Part shown: positions 1-9,401 of the stretch, in pieces
Layout: every line of letters starts with the position of its first letter
Position numbering within the stretch: the stretch's first letter is position 1
DNA from: JAGOJE01 sp964553715
GTDB lineage: Bacteria; Pseudomonadota; Alphaproteobacteria; Rickettsiales; Rickettsiaceae
Length of the DNA: 64,000 nucleotides
Direction of reading: 5' to 3'
NCBI GenBank assembly: GCA_964553715.1
Contig: CAZKKY010000003.1
Span: 26,831-90,830 of the forward strand
The notes under the pieces: model-generated
Told to the model about the DNA's origin: nothing
Seen by the model: only the letters and a program-made list of their open reading frames with translations
Database searches by the model: none
Made by a program: the position numbers and the translations under genes

Positions 1-120
1 GTAAGAAAAAATACATCCGATTCTTTAGAAAAAGCTAAAACACATGAAATTATTGTGAAAAACATACATATTCTTGAGGAATATTTCTATTCCACAAAAT
101 TTTTAGATAGGTTTAATTAG
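1..120 (+). CDS. C-terminal end of an unidentified protein (partial)
   Basis: An open frame enters from the left edge and ends at a TAG at 118-120, giving the last 39 residues of a protein. The tail is charged and ends in a short aromatic-rich segment (EEYFYSTKFLDRF). It is followed after one base by the start of the HemY-like gene, so the two are probably co-transcribed. In many alphaproteobacteria the gene before hemY encodes a mitofilin-like membrane protein, but the visible residues are too few to assign it. I do not recognise the family. Confidence 0.6.
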   Translation, partial: VRKNTSDSLEKAKTHEIIVKNIHILEEYFYSTKFLDRFN

Positions 121-121
121 C

Positions 122-1168
122 ATGATTAAATTTTTTCTTCTTTTATTTACTACAATTGTTTTATATTTATTTTTCAGCATAGTAGGAGAATATGATTCTG
201 ATGTTCATATAGAGTTTTTAAATTATGTCATTAGTATTCGTGGATTTTTTCTTGTTATCACAATCTTCTTAAGTTACATAATTTTTGCTATAATAATCAA
301 AATTTTGTCTTTTATAATTAATGCTCCTAGAATAATTACAAAACTTGTAACAACATCTAAAATAAAACAAAATCAGAAGAAATTAACAGAATGCTACGCT
401 ATGATTACATGTGGTAATTATAAAAGAGCTTATGAATTAATTAACAAAATAAAAAAAGAATTGCCACCAGAGTTTCATTTAGATATCCATTTGATATTAA
501 GTGTGACAGAAAATGACGATGAAGCTCGGATCTATAACTTAAAATATTTACTCGACTTCAGTGAATATAAAAATTTTGCATCATACGAACTTGCAAAATA
601 TTTTTTCAAACATCAATATTATCAACAAAGTTTAGAATATGCCCAAAATTTAACAGATGCGGATAAAGATATAGAGATATTAAATCTTCTAACAGATTTA
701 TATATCAAAATGAATAATTGGCCTAGCTTTGAAGATTCTATTGTAAAGATGAAATATATTGATGAAAGTGCTTTAGGGTTAGCTTCATCTAAAATAGCTG
801 ATGGATATTTTTTGGCAGCAAAAGATTCTTTAGGTAGTGATGATAATAGTCGCGCTCGATATTACCTAGAAGAAGCTTTATCACATCAGCCATATTTATT
901 AGAGGCTATAGAGTTACTATGTTATCTAAATAATAACGAAGGTAAAACAAACTTAAATAAGAAAATAATTGAGACAGCATTTTCTTTAAACCCATCTTTT
1001 GATCTATTTTTAATTTATATCAAATCAGATGTGCCCTCTAAAAAAATATATTCTTATCTTGCTTCTTTAGTTGACCCCAAAAATCATTTAGGTGTTTTTC
1101 TAGCTATAGCATCTTACCTTGGCCTAAAAGAAGAGATAGAAGATCTCAAATCTTCCATCTTACAATGA
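122..1168 (+). CDS. HemY-like inner-membrane TPR protein
   Basis: The 348-residue protein begins with two membrane segments (about residues 4-22 and 41-68). A HemY_N-type stretch follows, with a basic region and the pattern YAMITCGNYKRAYELI. The rest is helical repeats typical of TPR proteins (for example SRARYYLEEALSHQPYLLEAIELL near 238-261). HemY proteins are linked to heme biosynthesis operons in proteobacteria, but their biochemical role is not settled, so only the family is named. The ATG lies one base after the upstream stop, suggesting translational coupling. Family assignment rests on overall architecture and the N-terminal pattern, with no catalytic motif to check. Confidence 0.65.
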   Translation: MIKFFLLLFTTIVLYLFFSIVGEYDSDVHIEFLNYVISIRGFFLVITIFLSYIIFAIIIKILSFIINAPRIITKLVTTSKIKQNQKKLTECYAMITCGNYKRAYELINKIKKELPPEFHLDIHLILSVTENDDEARIYNLKYLLDFSEYKNFASYELAKYFFKHQYYQQSLEYAQNLTDADKDIEILNLLTDLYIKMNNWPSFEDSIVKMKYIDESALGLASSKIADGYFLAAKDSLGSDDNSRARYYLEEALSHQPYLLEAIELLCYLNNNEGKTNLNKKIIETAFSLNPSFDLFLIYIKSDVPSKKIYSYLASLVDPKNHLGVFLAIASYLGLKEEIEDLKSSILQ

Positions 1169-1194
1169 ATCGCTAATATCTTTGAGTAAGACTT

Positions 1195-2220
1195 GTGCAT
1201 TTTCCTTCTAATATTATCTTAGATTCAAAGCAAAAAGATTTAGTATCTCGGCTTAGCGTGTTAAGCTCAAAACTAAAATCTAGCTTCTTGAACAAACTAT
1301 TTAGCAAACTACCTGCAGGAATTTATATTTATGGTAGTGTAGGTTGCGGCAAGAGTATGATATCAAAATGGTTTTTTGAAAATTTGGCCTGTAAAAAACT
1401 TTTTTTGCATTATCAGGACTTCATGCAAGACATACATAAAGCTTTACATTTATATGATATTAAGCAAAATGTTATAGAGAAACTTGCAAGAGAATATAGT
1501 TCTAAAACGAATGTATTATGTATAGATGAATTTGAGATTAAAGACATAACAGATGCAATGATAGTAGGAAGATTGTTTTATGAGCTAAAAAAGAGAGGAG
1601 TGTTTATATTACTCACTAGTAATACTGCTCCTAAGGATTTATATAAAGATGGATTACAAAGAGAGTTATTTCTACCATTTATAGATTTTATCTTATCTGA
1701 ATTTGATATATTTAGTTTTGATGAATCTGTTGATTATAGAATGCTTCAAATGTCTTCTACCAAACGTATATTATACCCTCTTGATCTAGACACTAAAAAG
1801 AGAATGAATGATATAATTAATCATTTAGTAGATAGGAGTCATTATACAAGAACTGTACTTAAAGTATTTGGGCGCGAAATAGAATTTAGCCGTACATATA
1901 AATCTATATTAGTAACAAGTTTTGGCAGACTCTGTCAAAATAATTTTTCTTATAACGATTATATTGAAATTTGTAAGCACTTTGGTACCATAATCATGGA
2001 GGATGTACCAATAATGGACTCAAGTAATATTGATGAAGTGATAAGATTTATAAATTTTATAGACAATGTTTATTCTCATAATAATCTCTTATTCATAAGC
2101 CTTAACGCAGAGCCATCTAAGATATATCAAGGTAAAGTAAGAGCTTTAGAGTTCAAAAGAACAATATCGCGCCTTCATGAAATAGAGTCGGATAATTATT
2201 TTAAAAATGCAAAAAAATGA
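1195..2220 (+). CDS. zapE: AFG1/ZapE family ATPase
   Basis: This 341-residue P-loop ATPase has Walker A GSVGCGKS at residues 47-54 and Walker B LCIDEFEI around 108-115. The family pattern HYQDFMQDIHKAL follows the P-loop, and LTSNTAPKDLYKDGLQRELFLPFI sits in the sensor region. E. coli ZapE (about 375 residues) associates with the division ring; mitochondrial AFG1 acts in quality control of inner-membrane respiratory subunits. The start is GTG, with a weak purine stretch (GAGTAAG) upstream; no ATG gives a better N terminus. The stop overlaps the tmk start as ATGA, so the two genes are coupled. Confidence 0.88.
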   Translation: MHFPSNIILDSKQKDLVSRLSVLSSKLKSSFLNKLFSKLPAGIYIYGSVGCGKSMISKWFFENLACKKLFLHYQDFMQDIHKALHLYDIKQNVIEKLAREYSSKTNVLCIDEFEIKDITDAMIVGRLFYELKKRGVFILLTSNTAPKDLYKDGLQRELFLPFIDFILSEFDIFSFDESVDYRMLQMSSTKRILYPLDLDTKKRMNDIINHLVDRSHYTRTVLKVFGREIEFSRTYKSILVTSFGRLCQNNFSYNDYIEICKHFGTIIMEDVPIMDSSNIDEVIRFINFIDNVYSHNNLLFISLNAEPSKIYQGKVRALEFKRTISRLHEIESDNYFKNAKK

Positions 2221-2834
2221 TTGGTAAATTTATTACATTTGAAGGTGGAGAAGGTAGTGGCAAAACAACGCAGAGCAAATTGCTGCATCAATATCTTTTA
2301 TCACAAAATATCAATACTATATGGACTCGTGAAATAGGAGGAACCCCTGAGTCAGAAAGAATTAGAGATCTAATAATGCAAGAAAATCTTACAGATTTTG
2401 CTGAATTATTGATGATTTTTGCAGCAAGATTTCAGCATGTAACTAATGTTATTCTCCCAGCTTTAAAAAGTGGTAAATATGTTATATGCGATAGATTTAT
2501 AGATTCTAGCCTAGCATATAGTTCTATTATGACGGAACATGTCCTTTCATTACATAATAGTATCTTTGGAAATTTGATGCCAGATATTACATTCTTTATA
2601 GATATAGACCCAGAAATAGGTTTAAAGCGTGCTATATCAAGAGGAGATGCTAATAAATTTGAAATGAAAGATTTGTCCTTTCATAAAAAAGTACAAAGTA
2701 ATTATAAGATTCTAAATACTAAATTTCCTAACAGAATAATAGCAATAAATGGAAATGATGATGTATATGAAATACATCATAAAATAGTTGATTTATTTTT
2801 TGATAGACTAGATATTACACCACGTAAAGTTTGA
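2217..2834 (+). CDS. tmk: Thymidylate kinase
   Basis: It phosphorylates dTMP to dTDP in the dTTP pathway. The 205-residue protein has the P-loop GGEGSGKTT at 10-18, the TRE-x-GGTP loop at 37-44, the DR motif (ICDRFIDSS, D92-R93) and a LID segment ISRGDANKFE near 140-150. The usual Pro of the TREPGGTP loop is Ile here. dTMP is probably made by ThyX encoded at 41.6 kb. The start overlaps the ZapE stop by four bases, and the 3' end runs 58 bases into the convergent trmJ gene. Confidence 0.95.
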   Translation: MIGKFITFEGGEGSGKTTQSKLLHQYLLSQNINTIWTREIGGTPESERIRDLIMQENLTDFAELLMIFAARFQHVTNVILPALKSGKYVICDRFIDSSLAYSSIMTEHVLSLHNSIFGNLMPDITFFIDIDPEIGLKRAISRGDANKFEMKDLSFHKKVQSNYKILNTKFPNRIIAINGNDDVYEIHHKIVDLFFDRLDITPRKV

Positions 2835-3490
2835 ACCTCATTATATGATAATTTATCAATACGAGTAAAAATATTTGTTATGTTTAGGATCATATTTTTT
2901 CGTTTTTCTGGGGTCTTAAAAAAATAAGTTGAATCAAGTTCTGTAAATAGATGATCAAGTAAATATAGAATATCTTGTTTGCTAGCAAGATTTTGGTTAT
3001 TTGTAATATCATTTCTTATATTAGATTCAAATAGCTCGTAACAGACTATTAAAACAGCTTGTGCAAGGTTTAAAGATGTACATTCAGGGTTTGTATCAAT
3101 AACTATTATTTTATCTGCAATAGACATTTCATCATTAGTAAGACCAGAGCTCTCTCTACCAAAAATCACACCAACCTTCAATTCTTTTGGAAAATCATGC
3201 TTTAGGTCTTTGGTCGTAGTATAATTCTTATTCATGGTTCTTATTTTACTAGAAGTAGCATATAGATATTCTAGGTCTGAAACAGCAGATTTTAAGTCAG
3301 GATAAATTGTTGCATTTTCTATAACATCGATCGCAAGAGCCGCACTAGAAGTAGCTTTAGGATTTGGCCATCCATCTCTTGGAGTAACAATACGAAGGTC
3401 GCTTATTCCAAAATTTTTCATAGCTCTGGCACTAGCGCCAATATTTTCGCCCATCTGAGGACAAACAAGTATAACAGCAATATCAGTCAT
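2777..3490 (-). CDS. trmJ: TrmJ-like tRNA (Cm/Um32) methyltransferase, SPOUT family
   Basis: The protein is a TrmH-group SPOUT methyltransferase of 237 residues. Features shared with TrmJ are the N terminus IAVILVCPQMGENIGASARA, the loop GVIFGRESSGLTNDE, the knot segment NPECTSLNLAQAV and a C terminus ending TRIDKLSYNEVQTLRGVISS. TrmJ methylates the ribose at position 32 of several tRNAs. A longer open frame extends upstream, but its extra residues are only the birA gene read in another frame. The ATG at 3490 (or 3496) fits the family and overlaps birA by 8 bases. It is the last gene of the nuo-birA-trmJ run. Confidence 0.87.
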   Translation of the reverse strand: MTDIAVILVCPQMGENIGASARAMKNFGISDLRIVTPRDGWPNPKATSSAALAIDVIENATIYPDLKSAVSDLEYLYATSSKIRTMNKNYTTTKDLKHDFPKELKVGVIFGRESSGLTNDEMSIADKIIVIDTNPECTSLNLAQAVLIVCYELFESNIRNDITNNQNLASKQDILYLLDHLFTELDSTYFFKTPEKRKNMILNITNIFTRIDKLSYNEVQTLRGVISSLSKNKSTIL

Positions 3491-4250
3491 TATCATTCCC
3501 AAAAAATACATCACCACTAGATAAACGGCGAATTTCGCCAGAGAGTAGCTTAACCATAATAGCCCCGTCTTTTCCATCAATATCTTCAAATATTCCTGAT
3601 ATTCTATTTTTACCATCGCTAATAGTAATAATAGAACCACGAGGAAAAGATCTTGCAAGCCAGAGTTTTCTTATTTCTTCGAAACCTTCATTTTGCCATA
3701 ATTTATAATAATAAGAAAAAGATTCCATTACTTTATCAAGAATTTCACTTGGAGTAATATTCTTAATATTTAATTTCTCAAGAGATGTAGTTTGTTTGTC
3801 TGCAAACTTAGGAAAATATGAAATATTAATACCAATTCCAATAATCAAATAGTCTTTTCCATAAGATTTGATAGATTCTAATAAAATACCAGCAATCTTT
3901 GCATGATTTACCAATATATCATTAGGCCATTTTATTGTTAAATCAAAATCATATCCAGAATCTTTGATTACTGAGAATAAAGCTTCATATACAGTAATAG
4001 CAGTAACGAAAGATAAATCTGACTTCTTATCACAGAAATCATCAGATCTAAGTAAGATAGACATATAAAGATTACCACTAGGAGAATCCCAAATTCTTGA
4101 ATTCCTTCCTTTGCCTTTAGTTTGTTCGTTCGAGACTATAACTAATTTTTGTTCTATTCCTTTAAGTACAATTCTTTTCGCTTCTAAATTTGTACTATCT
4201 AAAGTATTAAAAGCTAAAAAACTATACTCTTGTCGCCATTCTAAATCCAT
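3483..4250 (-). CDS. birA: Biotin--[acetyl-CoA-carboxylase] ligase
   Basis: BirA attaches biotin to the carboxyl carrier protein through biotinyl-AMP. The 255-residue protein has the biotin-binding signature KGKGRNSRIWDSPSGNLY and the catalytic lysine segment KWPNDILV, then an SH3-like C-terminal domain (IITISDGKNRISGIFEDI). There is no N-terminal helix-turn-helix, so it is a monofunctional ligase and not a BirA-type repressor. It starts 7 bases after nuoN, and nuoN-birA adjacency is common in alphaproteobacteria. The 3' end overlaps trmJ. Confidence 0.93.
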   Translation of the reverse strand: MDLEWRQEYSFLAFNTLDSTNLEAKRIVLKGIEQKLVIVSNEQTKGKGRNSRIWDSPSGNLYMSILLRSDDFCDKKSDLSFVTAITVYEALFSVIKDSGYDFDLTIKWPNDILVNHAKIAGILLESIKSYGKDYLIIGIGINISYFPKFADKQTTSLEKLNIKNITPSEILDKVMESFSYYYKLWQNEGFEEIRKLWLARSFPRGSIITISDGKNRISGIFEDIDGKDGAIMVKLLSGEIRRLSSGDVFFGNDND

Positions 4251-4257
4251 AAAATCA

Positions 4258-5682
4258 CTATGAAGAAACTACAAAATAATTAAAAGGAACATTAGGTAAA
4301 ATACTATAAAATAATATAAAGCTTGCAGAAATTACTATCACAGTTAGAAGATAAAAATTAAGCTTAGAGCTCGATTCTTCAACTAAATTATCACAAAAAT
4401 ACATTACTTTTATTATGTTAAGATAGTAATATGCAGAAATTAAACTACCTAATAACACAAAAAATGCTAATAGATATTCTTTAGAACTTATCATTTGATA
4501 TAGAATATAATATTTACCAAAAAATCCTGCCATAGGAGGAATTCCTATCATGGAAAACATCAGTAAAGTAATAACAATAGAGGCTGCTTTTTTTGTTCTA
4601 CCAAGTCCTATTAGATCTTCAATTTTTGCATTTTCCGCTTTTTCCCCAAGGCAAGAAGTAAGTATAGAGAAAAAAGCTAAGCAAGAGATAGAATAAATAA
4701 TTACAAATTTTAAAGCTACTTCAAAACCAATATCACCCCATAAAACGAATGGAGTAATAGCATATCCCATATTTAAAATAGCGCTATAACCCATCATGCG
4801 TTTTACAGAATTTTGCATTATCGCACCTATAGAGCCAACCATAATTGATAATATAGATAAAATAGTAATTACTTCATAAAACAGATTGCCCATAAATTTT
4901 ATGCAACTACTAGATAATATTATTACTACAGACATGGCAGAAATTTTTCCAGCAGAAGAAAATAAATTAAGAGAGATAATAGGCGATCCTTCATATACGT
5001 CTGGCGTCCATGAATGAAATGGTACGATTGAGAGTTTAAACATCAAACCACTAAATAATAATATCATACCTAATGTAATGGCAATATTGCCATTACTTAT
5101 CATTATTATATTATTTATAGTATTATAAGAAATGCTACCAGTAAAACCATATATAAAAGATATCCCAAATAACATAAAACAGGAAGATAATGCTCCTAAA
5201 ACAAAATATTTTAATCCAGCTTCAGATGATAAAATATCATCCCTATTAAAAGTGGCAAGCACATAGTAAGTAAGAGATTGTAACTCTAATCCTAAAAATA
5301 ATATTAAAAAATCCCTAGCAGAAATAGCAATACTAGAACCAATAGCAGTAAATAAAATTAGTACTACATATTCAGGTTTATATTCTCTGAAAATAGATTG
5401 GTTATATCCAATATAGTTCATAATTATAAAAAAGCTAAATATGAATATTAATAATTTACAAAAAACACTATAGTCATTTTCTACATATCTTCCATCAAAA
5501 GCACTAAGCGAAAATCCTAAATGGTATCTAGAAATAATATAGATTACTAATACAAGACCTGCTAAAGCAATTTGGCAAGCAAGTTTGTTGCTTACTTTGT
5601 TGCTCACACCTAGCATTTGTATAAAAAAAGCTAAAAGAGCCAACGAAATTTCTGGTAATAATACAAATAAATTATCAATCAT
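4258..5682 (-). CDS. nuoN: NADH-quinone oxidoreductase subunit N
   Basis: This is an antiporter-like proton-pumping subunit of respiratory complex I in the inner membrane. The 474-residue protein is almost wholly hydrophobic, with about 14 membrane segments. It has the NuoN patterns FLGLELQSLTYYVLA and GLMFKLSIVPFHSWTPDVYEGSP, including the conserved Lys and Pro-His of the proton path. It is the last nuo gene of the cluster, 8 bases after nuoM and 7 bases before birA. Confidence 0.96.
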   Translation of the reverse strand: MIDNLFVLLPEISLALLAFFIQMLGVSNKVSNKLACQIALAGLVLVIYIISRYHLGFSLSAFDGRYVENDYSVFCKLLIFIFSFFIIMNYIGYNQSIFREYKPEYVVLILFTAIGSSIAISARDFLILFLGLELQSLTYYVLATFNRDDILSSEAGLKYFVLGALSSCFMLFGISFIYGFTGSISYNTINNIIMISNGNIAITLGMILLFSGLMFKLSIVPFHSWTPDVYEGSPIISLNLFSSAGKISAMSVVIILSSSCIKFMGNLFYEVITILSILSIMVGSIGAIMQNSVKRMMGYSAILNMGYAITPFVLWGDIGFEVALKFVIIYSISCLAFFSILTSCLGEKAENAKIEDLIGLGRTKKAASIVITLLMFSMIGIPPMAGFFGKYYILYQMISSKEYLLAFFVLLGSLISAYYYLNIIKVMYFCDNLVEESSSKLNFYLLTVIVISASFILFYSILPNVPFNYFVVSS

Positions 5683-5690
5683 TTTATTCC

Positions 5691-7196
5691 CTATAAAATA
5701 GCTTTATCGTAGAGTGTTATGATATTGCCCAAATACTGAACTGGAAAATCTAACAATTGCAATATAGAATTAGGATATATACCAAAATAAATAACTAATA
5801 TCACAAGAGGTATAGATACTATTATCTCATAACTCGCTAAATCCTTAAATTTGTTAATAGATTTGCTTGTTATCTCCCCAAACATCAAAGATCTATATAA
5901 AGATAGCATATATACAGCACCAAGAACCATAGATAAGCTAAGAAAAATCATTGCAATAGGAGAAGTATAAAACACTCCAACTAAAGTAAAAAACTCTCCT
6001 ATAAAACCACTAGTACCTGGCAATGCTATAGAACCAAGAAGATATACCATGAAAAATGATGCAAAAAGCGGCATTTTAGAAGCAACACCACCATATTTTG
6101 ATATTTCTTTAGTATGATGCCGTTCGTATAACATTCCAGCGGATAAAAATAATCCAGAAGAAATTACACCATGGCTAATCATCTGAAAAATAGCCCCGCG
6201 TATTCCATTAGATGTAAAACTAAAAATTCCAGCCGTGACAAACCCCATATGAGCAATAGAGGAGTAAGCTATCATCTTTTTCATATCTGTTTGAGCTATA
6301 GCTAGAAAAGATCCATAAACAACAGCTACTGCGCTGATTAACATTATAAAATCAGAAAAATATACAGAAGCTTCAGGAAATAATGATAGAGAAACACGAA
6401 TAATTGCATATCCTCCTACCTTAAGTAAAACACCTGCAAGCATTATAGAGCCACCAGTAGGAGCCTGAACATGGGCATCAGGTAACCATGTATGTAAAGG
6501 CCACATAGGTACCTTAATAGCAAAGGCTACAAAGCTTCCAAGAAATAATATTTTGCTAAGGGATGGATCAATATTGTGTATAATAGAAGGTAATTTTTCA
6601 ATATCAAATGTTGATGCTAAATTATATATCATTATAAGAGAAGCAAATAATAATAATGATCCAAAGAATGTATATAGGAAAAATTTTAAAGATGAATAGA
6701 TCCTATTTTCACCACCCCAAATACCTATTATTAAGAATAATGGAATGAGCATAGCTTCAAAAAACAAATAAAATAACAACAAATTCATTGAGGAAAAAAA
6801 ACCTATCACCAAAGATTCTAGTAGTAAAAAACAAGCTAAATATTCTTTCACTTTATTTGTTATAGAAAATAGGCTTATTAAAATACAGATGAATGTAAGT
6901 AAAGATGTAAGCATTATAAACATAAGAGAAATGCCATCTATACCAACATGATATTCAAGACCAATAGAAGAAGCCCAAACAGACTTTTCTACGAATTGCA
7001 TATTCATTTCCTTAGAATCAAAACTTACAAAGAGTGCGGTAGATGCTATAATAGAAAATATAGAACTCATTACAGCAACATATTTTGCAAATAATGTTTG
7101 ATGTATAGATGTAGACTGGCTAACAAAGAGCATAATGAATAATGCTCCTATCAGTGGTAATATTATATTAATTGATACAATAGGGAAGTCGAGCAT
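5691..7196 (-). CDS. nuoM: NADH-quinone oxidoreductase subunit M
   Basis: This antiporter-like membrane subunit of complex I has 501 residues. It shows the family segments LLFYLFFEAMLIPLFLIIGI (conserved Glu in the fifth helix), FVAFAIKVPMWPLHTWLPDAH and KMIAYSSIAHMGFV. The lysine of AIKVP and the glutamate of FFEAM are the expected proton-translocation residues. It lies between nuoL (4-base gap) and nuoN within one transcription unit. Confidence 0.97.
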   Translation of the reverse strand: MLDFPIVSINIILPLIGALFIMLFVSQSTSIHQTLFAKYVAVMSSIFSIIASTALFVSFDSKEMNMQFVEKSVWASSIGLEYHVGIDGISLMFIMLTSLLTFICILISLFSITNKVKEYLACFLLLESLVIGFFSSMNLLLFYLFFEAMLIPLFLIIGIWGGENRIYSSLKFFLYTFFGSLLLFASLIMIYNLASTFDIEKLPSIIHNIDPSLSKILFLGSFVAFAIKVPMWPLHTWLPDAHVQAPTGGSIMLAGVLLKVGGYAIIRVSLSLFPEASVYFSDFIMLISAVAVVYGSFLAIAQTDMKKMIAYSSIAHMGFVTAGIFSFTSNGIRGAIFQMISHGVISSGLFLSAGMLYERHHTKEISKYGGVASKMPLFASFFMVYLLGSIALPGTSGFIGEFFTLVGVFYTSPIAMIFLSLSMVLGAVYMLSLYRSLMFGEITSKSINKFKDLASYEIIVSIPLVILVIYFGIYPNSILQLLDFPVQYLGNIITLYDKAIL

Positions 7197-7200
7197 AAAG

Positions 7201-9093
7201 TTACAAAATTTTAGTGATATAGTTTACTAAAAACCAAGTTATAGTTATAAGAAATCCAAGTAGCATAAATAATGCGTAGTTAAAGATATATCCAGTTTGT
7301 ATTGCCTTTGTTACTTTAGTGAGCTTTCTTATGAAATAAATAGCGAAACCAGGCCCTAGTCTATCTATTATATATTCATCACAAAAAGCTGATATTTTTC
7401 CAAAAACACGTACTTTCTTTACAAAAACAATATTATATATTTCATCAAAATAATATTTATTAGATACAATTTTACCTATAACGCCAAAGTAGCGATAAAT
7501 TCTCTCCGATATATTCCTATTAAAAATAATTATGCTTAATATAATGCCAGACACAGAAATAAATAATGGTAATAATTTTAAATACTGAGAAATCTCATGA
7601 ATTTTTTCTGTTGCAATAACAGATGATCCCAAATATCCGTCTATATTTCCAATTTGTAAATAATTTTGCCCCAAATATCCTAAGGATATCGCCCCGAAAG
7701 CAAGTAATATAAGAGGCAATATCATAGTAAGTACAGATTCATGAATATTGTTTAAATCAGATAAAGGAAGCTTAGTTTTTCCATGGAATGTCATGATAAT
7801 TAATTTTATAGAATAGCAAGCAGTAAAGAAGGCTCCAAATAAAGCAATGATAAATAGCCCATATCTATCAGAAGCAGCAACTGATTCTAAAATCATATCT
7901 TTAGAATAATATCCTGCAAGTGGATATATTCCCATAATAGCTAAAGATCCAATCCAAAATAATATATATGTGTAAGGTAATTTTTTAAAGATTCCACCTA
8001 ACTTTCTAATATCTTGTTCACCACTTGCATGAATAACATTTCCAGCACATAAGAAAAGCATGGCCTTAAAAAATGCATGTGTTGCTAAATGAAATATTGC
8101 AGCTCTGTATGCTGAAACGCCGCAAGCTAAGAACATATATCCAAGTTGGCTAGATGTAGAATATGCTATTACTTTTTTAATATCATTTTGAGTAACAGCA
8201 ATAGTACCTGCAAATAAACAAGTTACAGCACCTACTATAGCAATAATATTTAAAGAAATAGGTGACAATTCAAATAAAAATGAACAACGTACTACCAAAA
8301 ACACTCCTGCTGTAACCATAGTTGCAGCATGAATTAATGCTGAAACAGGTGTAGGTCCCTCCATAGCATCTGCAAGCCATACGTGCAGGCCTATTTGTGC
8401 AGATTTACCAGTAGCGCCTATAAATAGTAAAATACATATTACATCTATAGTATTTAAGATGGAATCAGAGTTAATAGTTTTACTGCGCGCATATTCAAAC
8501 ACTTCTATAAAATTTACTGATCCATAATAATATAATATCAGTACTATGCCTAAGATAAAAGCCATATCACCTATTCTATTAACTACAAAAGCCTTTATAG
8601 AGGCAGCACAAGCGGAAGGTTTTGTATACCAAAAGCCTATCAGTAAATAAGAACATAGACCAACGCCTTCCCATCCTACAAATAATTGCAAGAAATTATT
8701 AGAAGATACAAGAAGCAACATGAAAAATGTAAAAAGAGACAAGTAAGACATAAATCTTGGTAGATTAGGGTCTTCATCCATATATCCAGTAGAATATATA
8801 TGAACAACTGCAGAAACTGAAGTGACTACAAAAAACATAATAACAGTCAACTGATCGCAATATAAAGACCAACTAACTTTTTTATCAAGAATCGTAAACC
8901 AGTCCATCAGATGAATATTTTCTATGTTAGGGTTTTTTATCATGCCATAAAAAAGAATGATGGATAAAACAGAAGATATCACAGCAGAAATGCAAGCAAT
9001 CATACTTGCTGATTTTTTAGAGATCACCTTATTAAATAAACCACATATCAAACTAGATATTAAAGGTAATAACAATATTAAAATGCTCATCAT
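7201..9093 (-). CDS. nuoL: NADH-quinone oxidoreductase subunit L
   Basis: This is the distal antiporter-like subunit of complex I, of normal length at 630 residues. Diagnostic segments are FVGWEGVGLCSYLLIGFWY, SAQIGLHVWLADAMEGPTPV and KKVIAYSTSSQLGYMF. The C terminus carries the extra region that forms the lateral helix and final membrane span. The start codon overlaps the nuoK stop as ATGA, indicating coupled translation. Confidence 0.97.
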   Translation of the reverse strand: MMSILILLLPLISSLICGLFNKVISKKSASMIACISAVISSVLSIILFYGMIKNPNIENIHLMDWFTILDKKVSWSLYCDQLTVIMFFVVTSVSAVVHIYSTGYMDEDPNLPRFMSYLSLFTFFMLLLVSSNNFLQLFVGWEGVGLCSYLLIGFWYTKPSACAASIKAFVVNRIGDMAFILGIVLILYYYGSVNFIEVFEYARSKTINSDSILNTIDVICILLFIGATGKSAQIGLHVWLADAMEGPTPVSALIHAATMVTAGVFLVVRCSFLFELSPISLNIIAIVGAVTCLFAGTIAVTQNDIKKVIAYSTSSQLGYMFLACGVSAYRAAIFHLATHAFFKAMLFLCAGNVIHASGEQDIRKLGGIFKKLPYTYILFWIGSLAIMGIYPLAGYYSKDMILESVAASDRYGLFIIALFGAFFTACYSIKLIIMTFHGKTKLPLSDLNNIHESVLTMILPLILLAFGAISLGYLGQNYLQIGNIDGYLGSSVIATEKIHEISQYLKLLPLFISVSGIILSIIIFNRNISERIYRYFGVIGKIVSNKYYFDEIYNIVFVKKVRVFGKISAFCDEYIIDRLGPGFAIYFIRKLTKVTKAIQTGYIFNYALFMLLGFLITITWFLVNYITKIL

Positions 9094-9401
9094 CCTCTCA
9101 TTTGGTTTATGTCTTCTATCATAATAGATTTAGCATTTCTGAAATGTACTACTACTATAGCAAGACCAATAGATACTTCAGCTGCTGCAACAGTTAAGAT
9201 AAAAATGCTAAAAATTTGACCAGTAATGTCACTTAAATATACAGAAAAAGTAACAAAATTAATATTAACAGCTAGCAACATAAGTTCTATAGACATAAGT
9301 ATAGATATTATGTTTTTACGGTTTAAAAATATTCCGCTTACACCTATAGAAAATATTACCGCAGATAAAAATAAAAAATACTCTAGCCCTATCTCATTCA
9401 T
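9090..9401 (-). CDS. nuoK: NADH-quinone oxidoreductase subunit K
   Basis: This small complex I membrane subunit has 103 residues and three predicted spans. The second helix has the conserved glutamate in ILMSIELMLLAVNINF, and the third has AAAEVSIGLAIVV with the second conserved glutamate. It overlaps nuoJ by 8 bases upstream and nuoL by 4 bases downstream, as expected for the tight nuoJKL arrangement. Confidence 0.97.
   Translation of the reverse strand: MNEIGLEYFLFLSAVIFSIGVSGIFLNRKNIISILMSIELMLLAVNINFVTFSVYLSDITGQIFSIFILTVAAAEVSIGLAIVVVHFRNAKSIMIEDINQMRG

Noticed and set aside
3491..3658. N-terminal extension of TrmJ with hydrophobic residues
   Set aside because: The extra residues come from reading birA in another frame. 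The family starts at the ATG near 3490, and nothing supports a membrane anchor on this enzyme.
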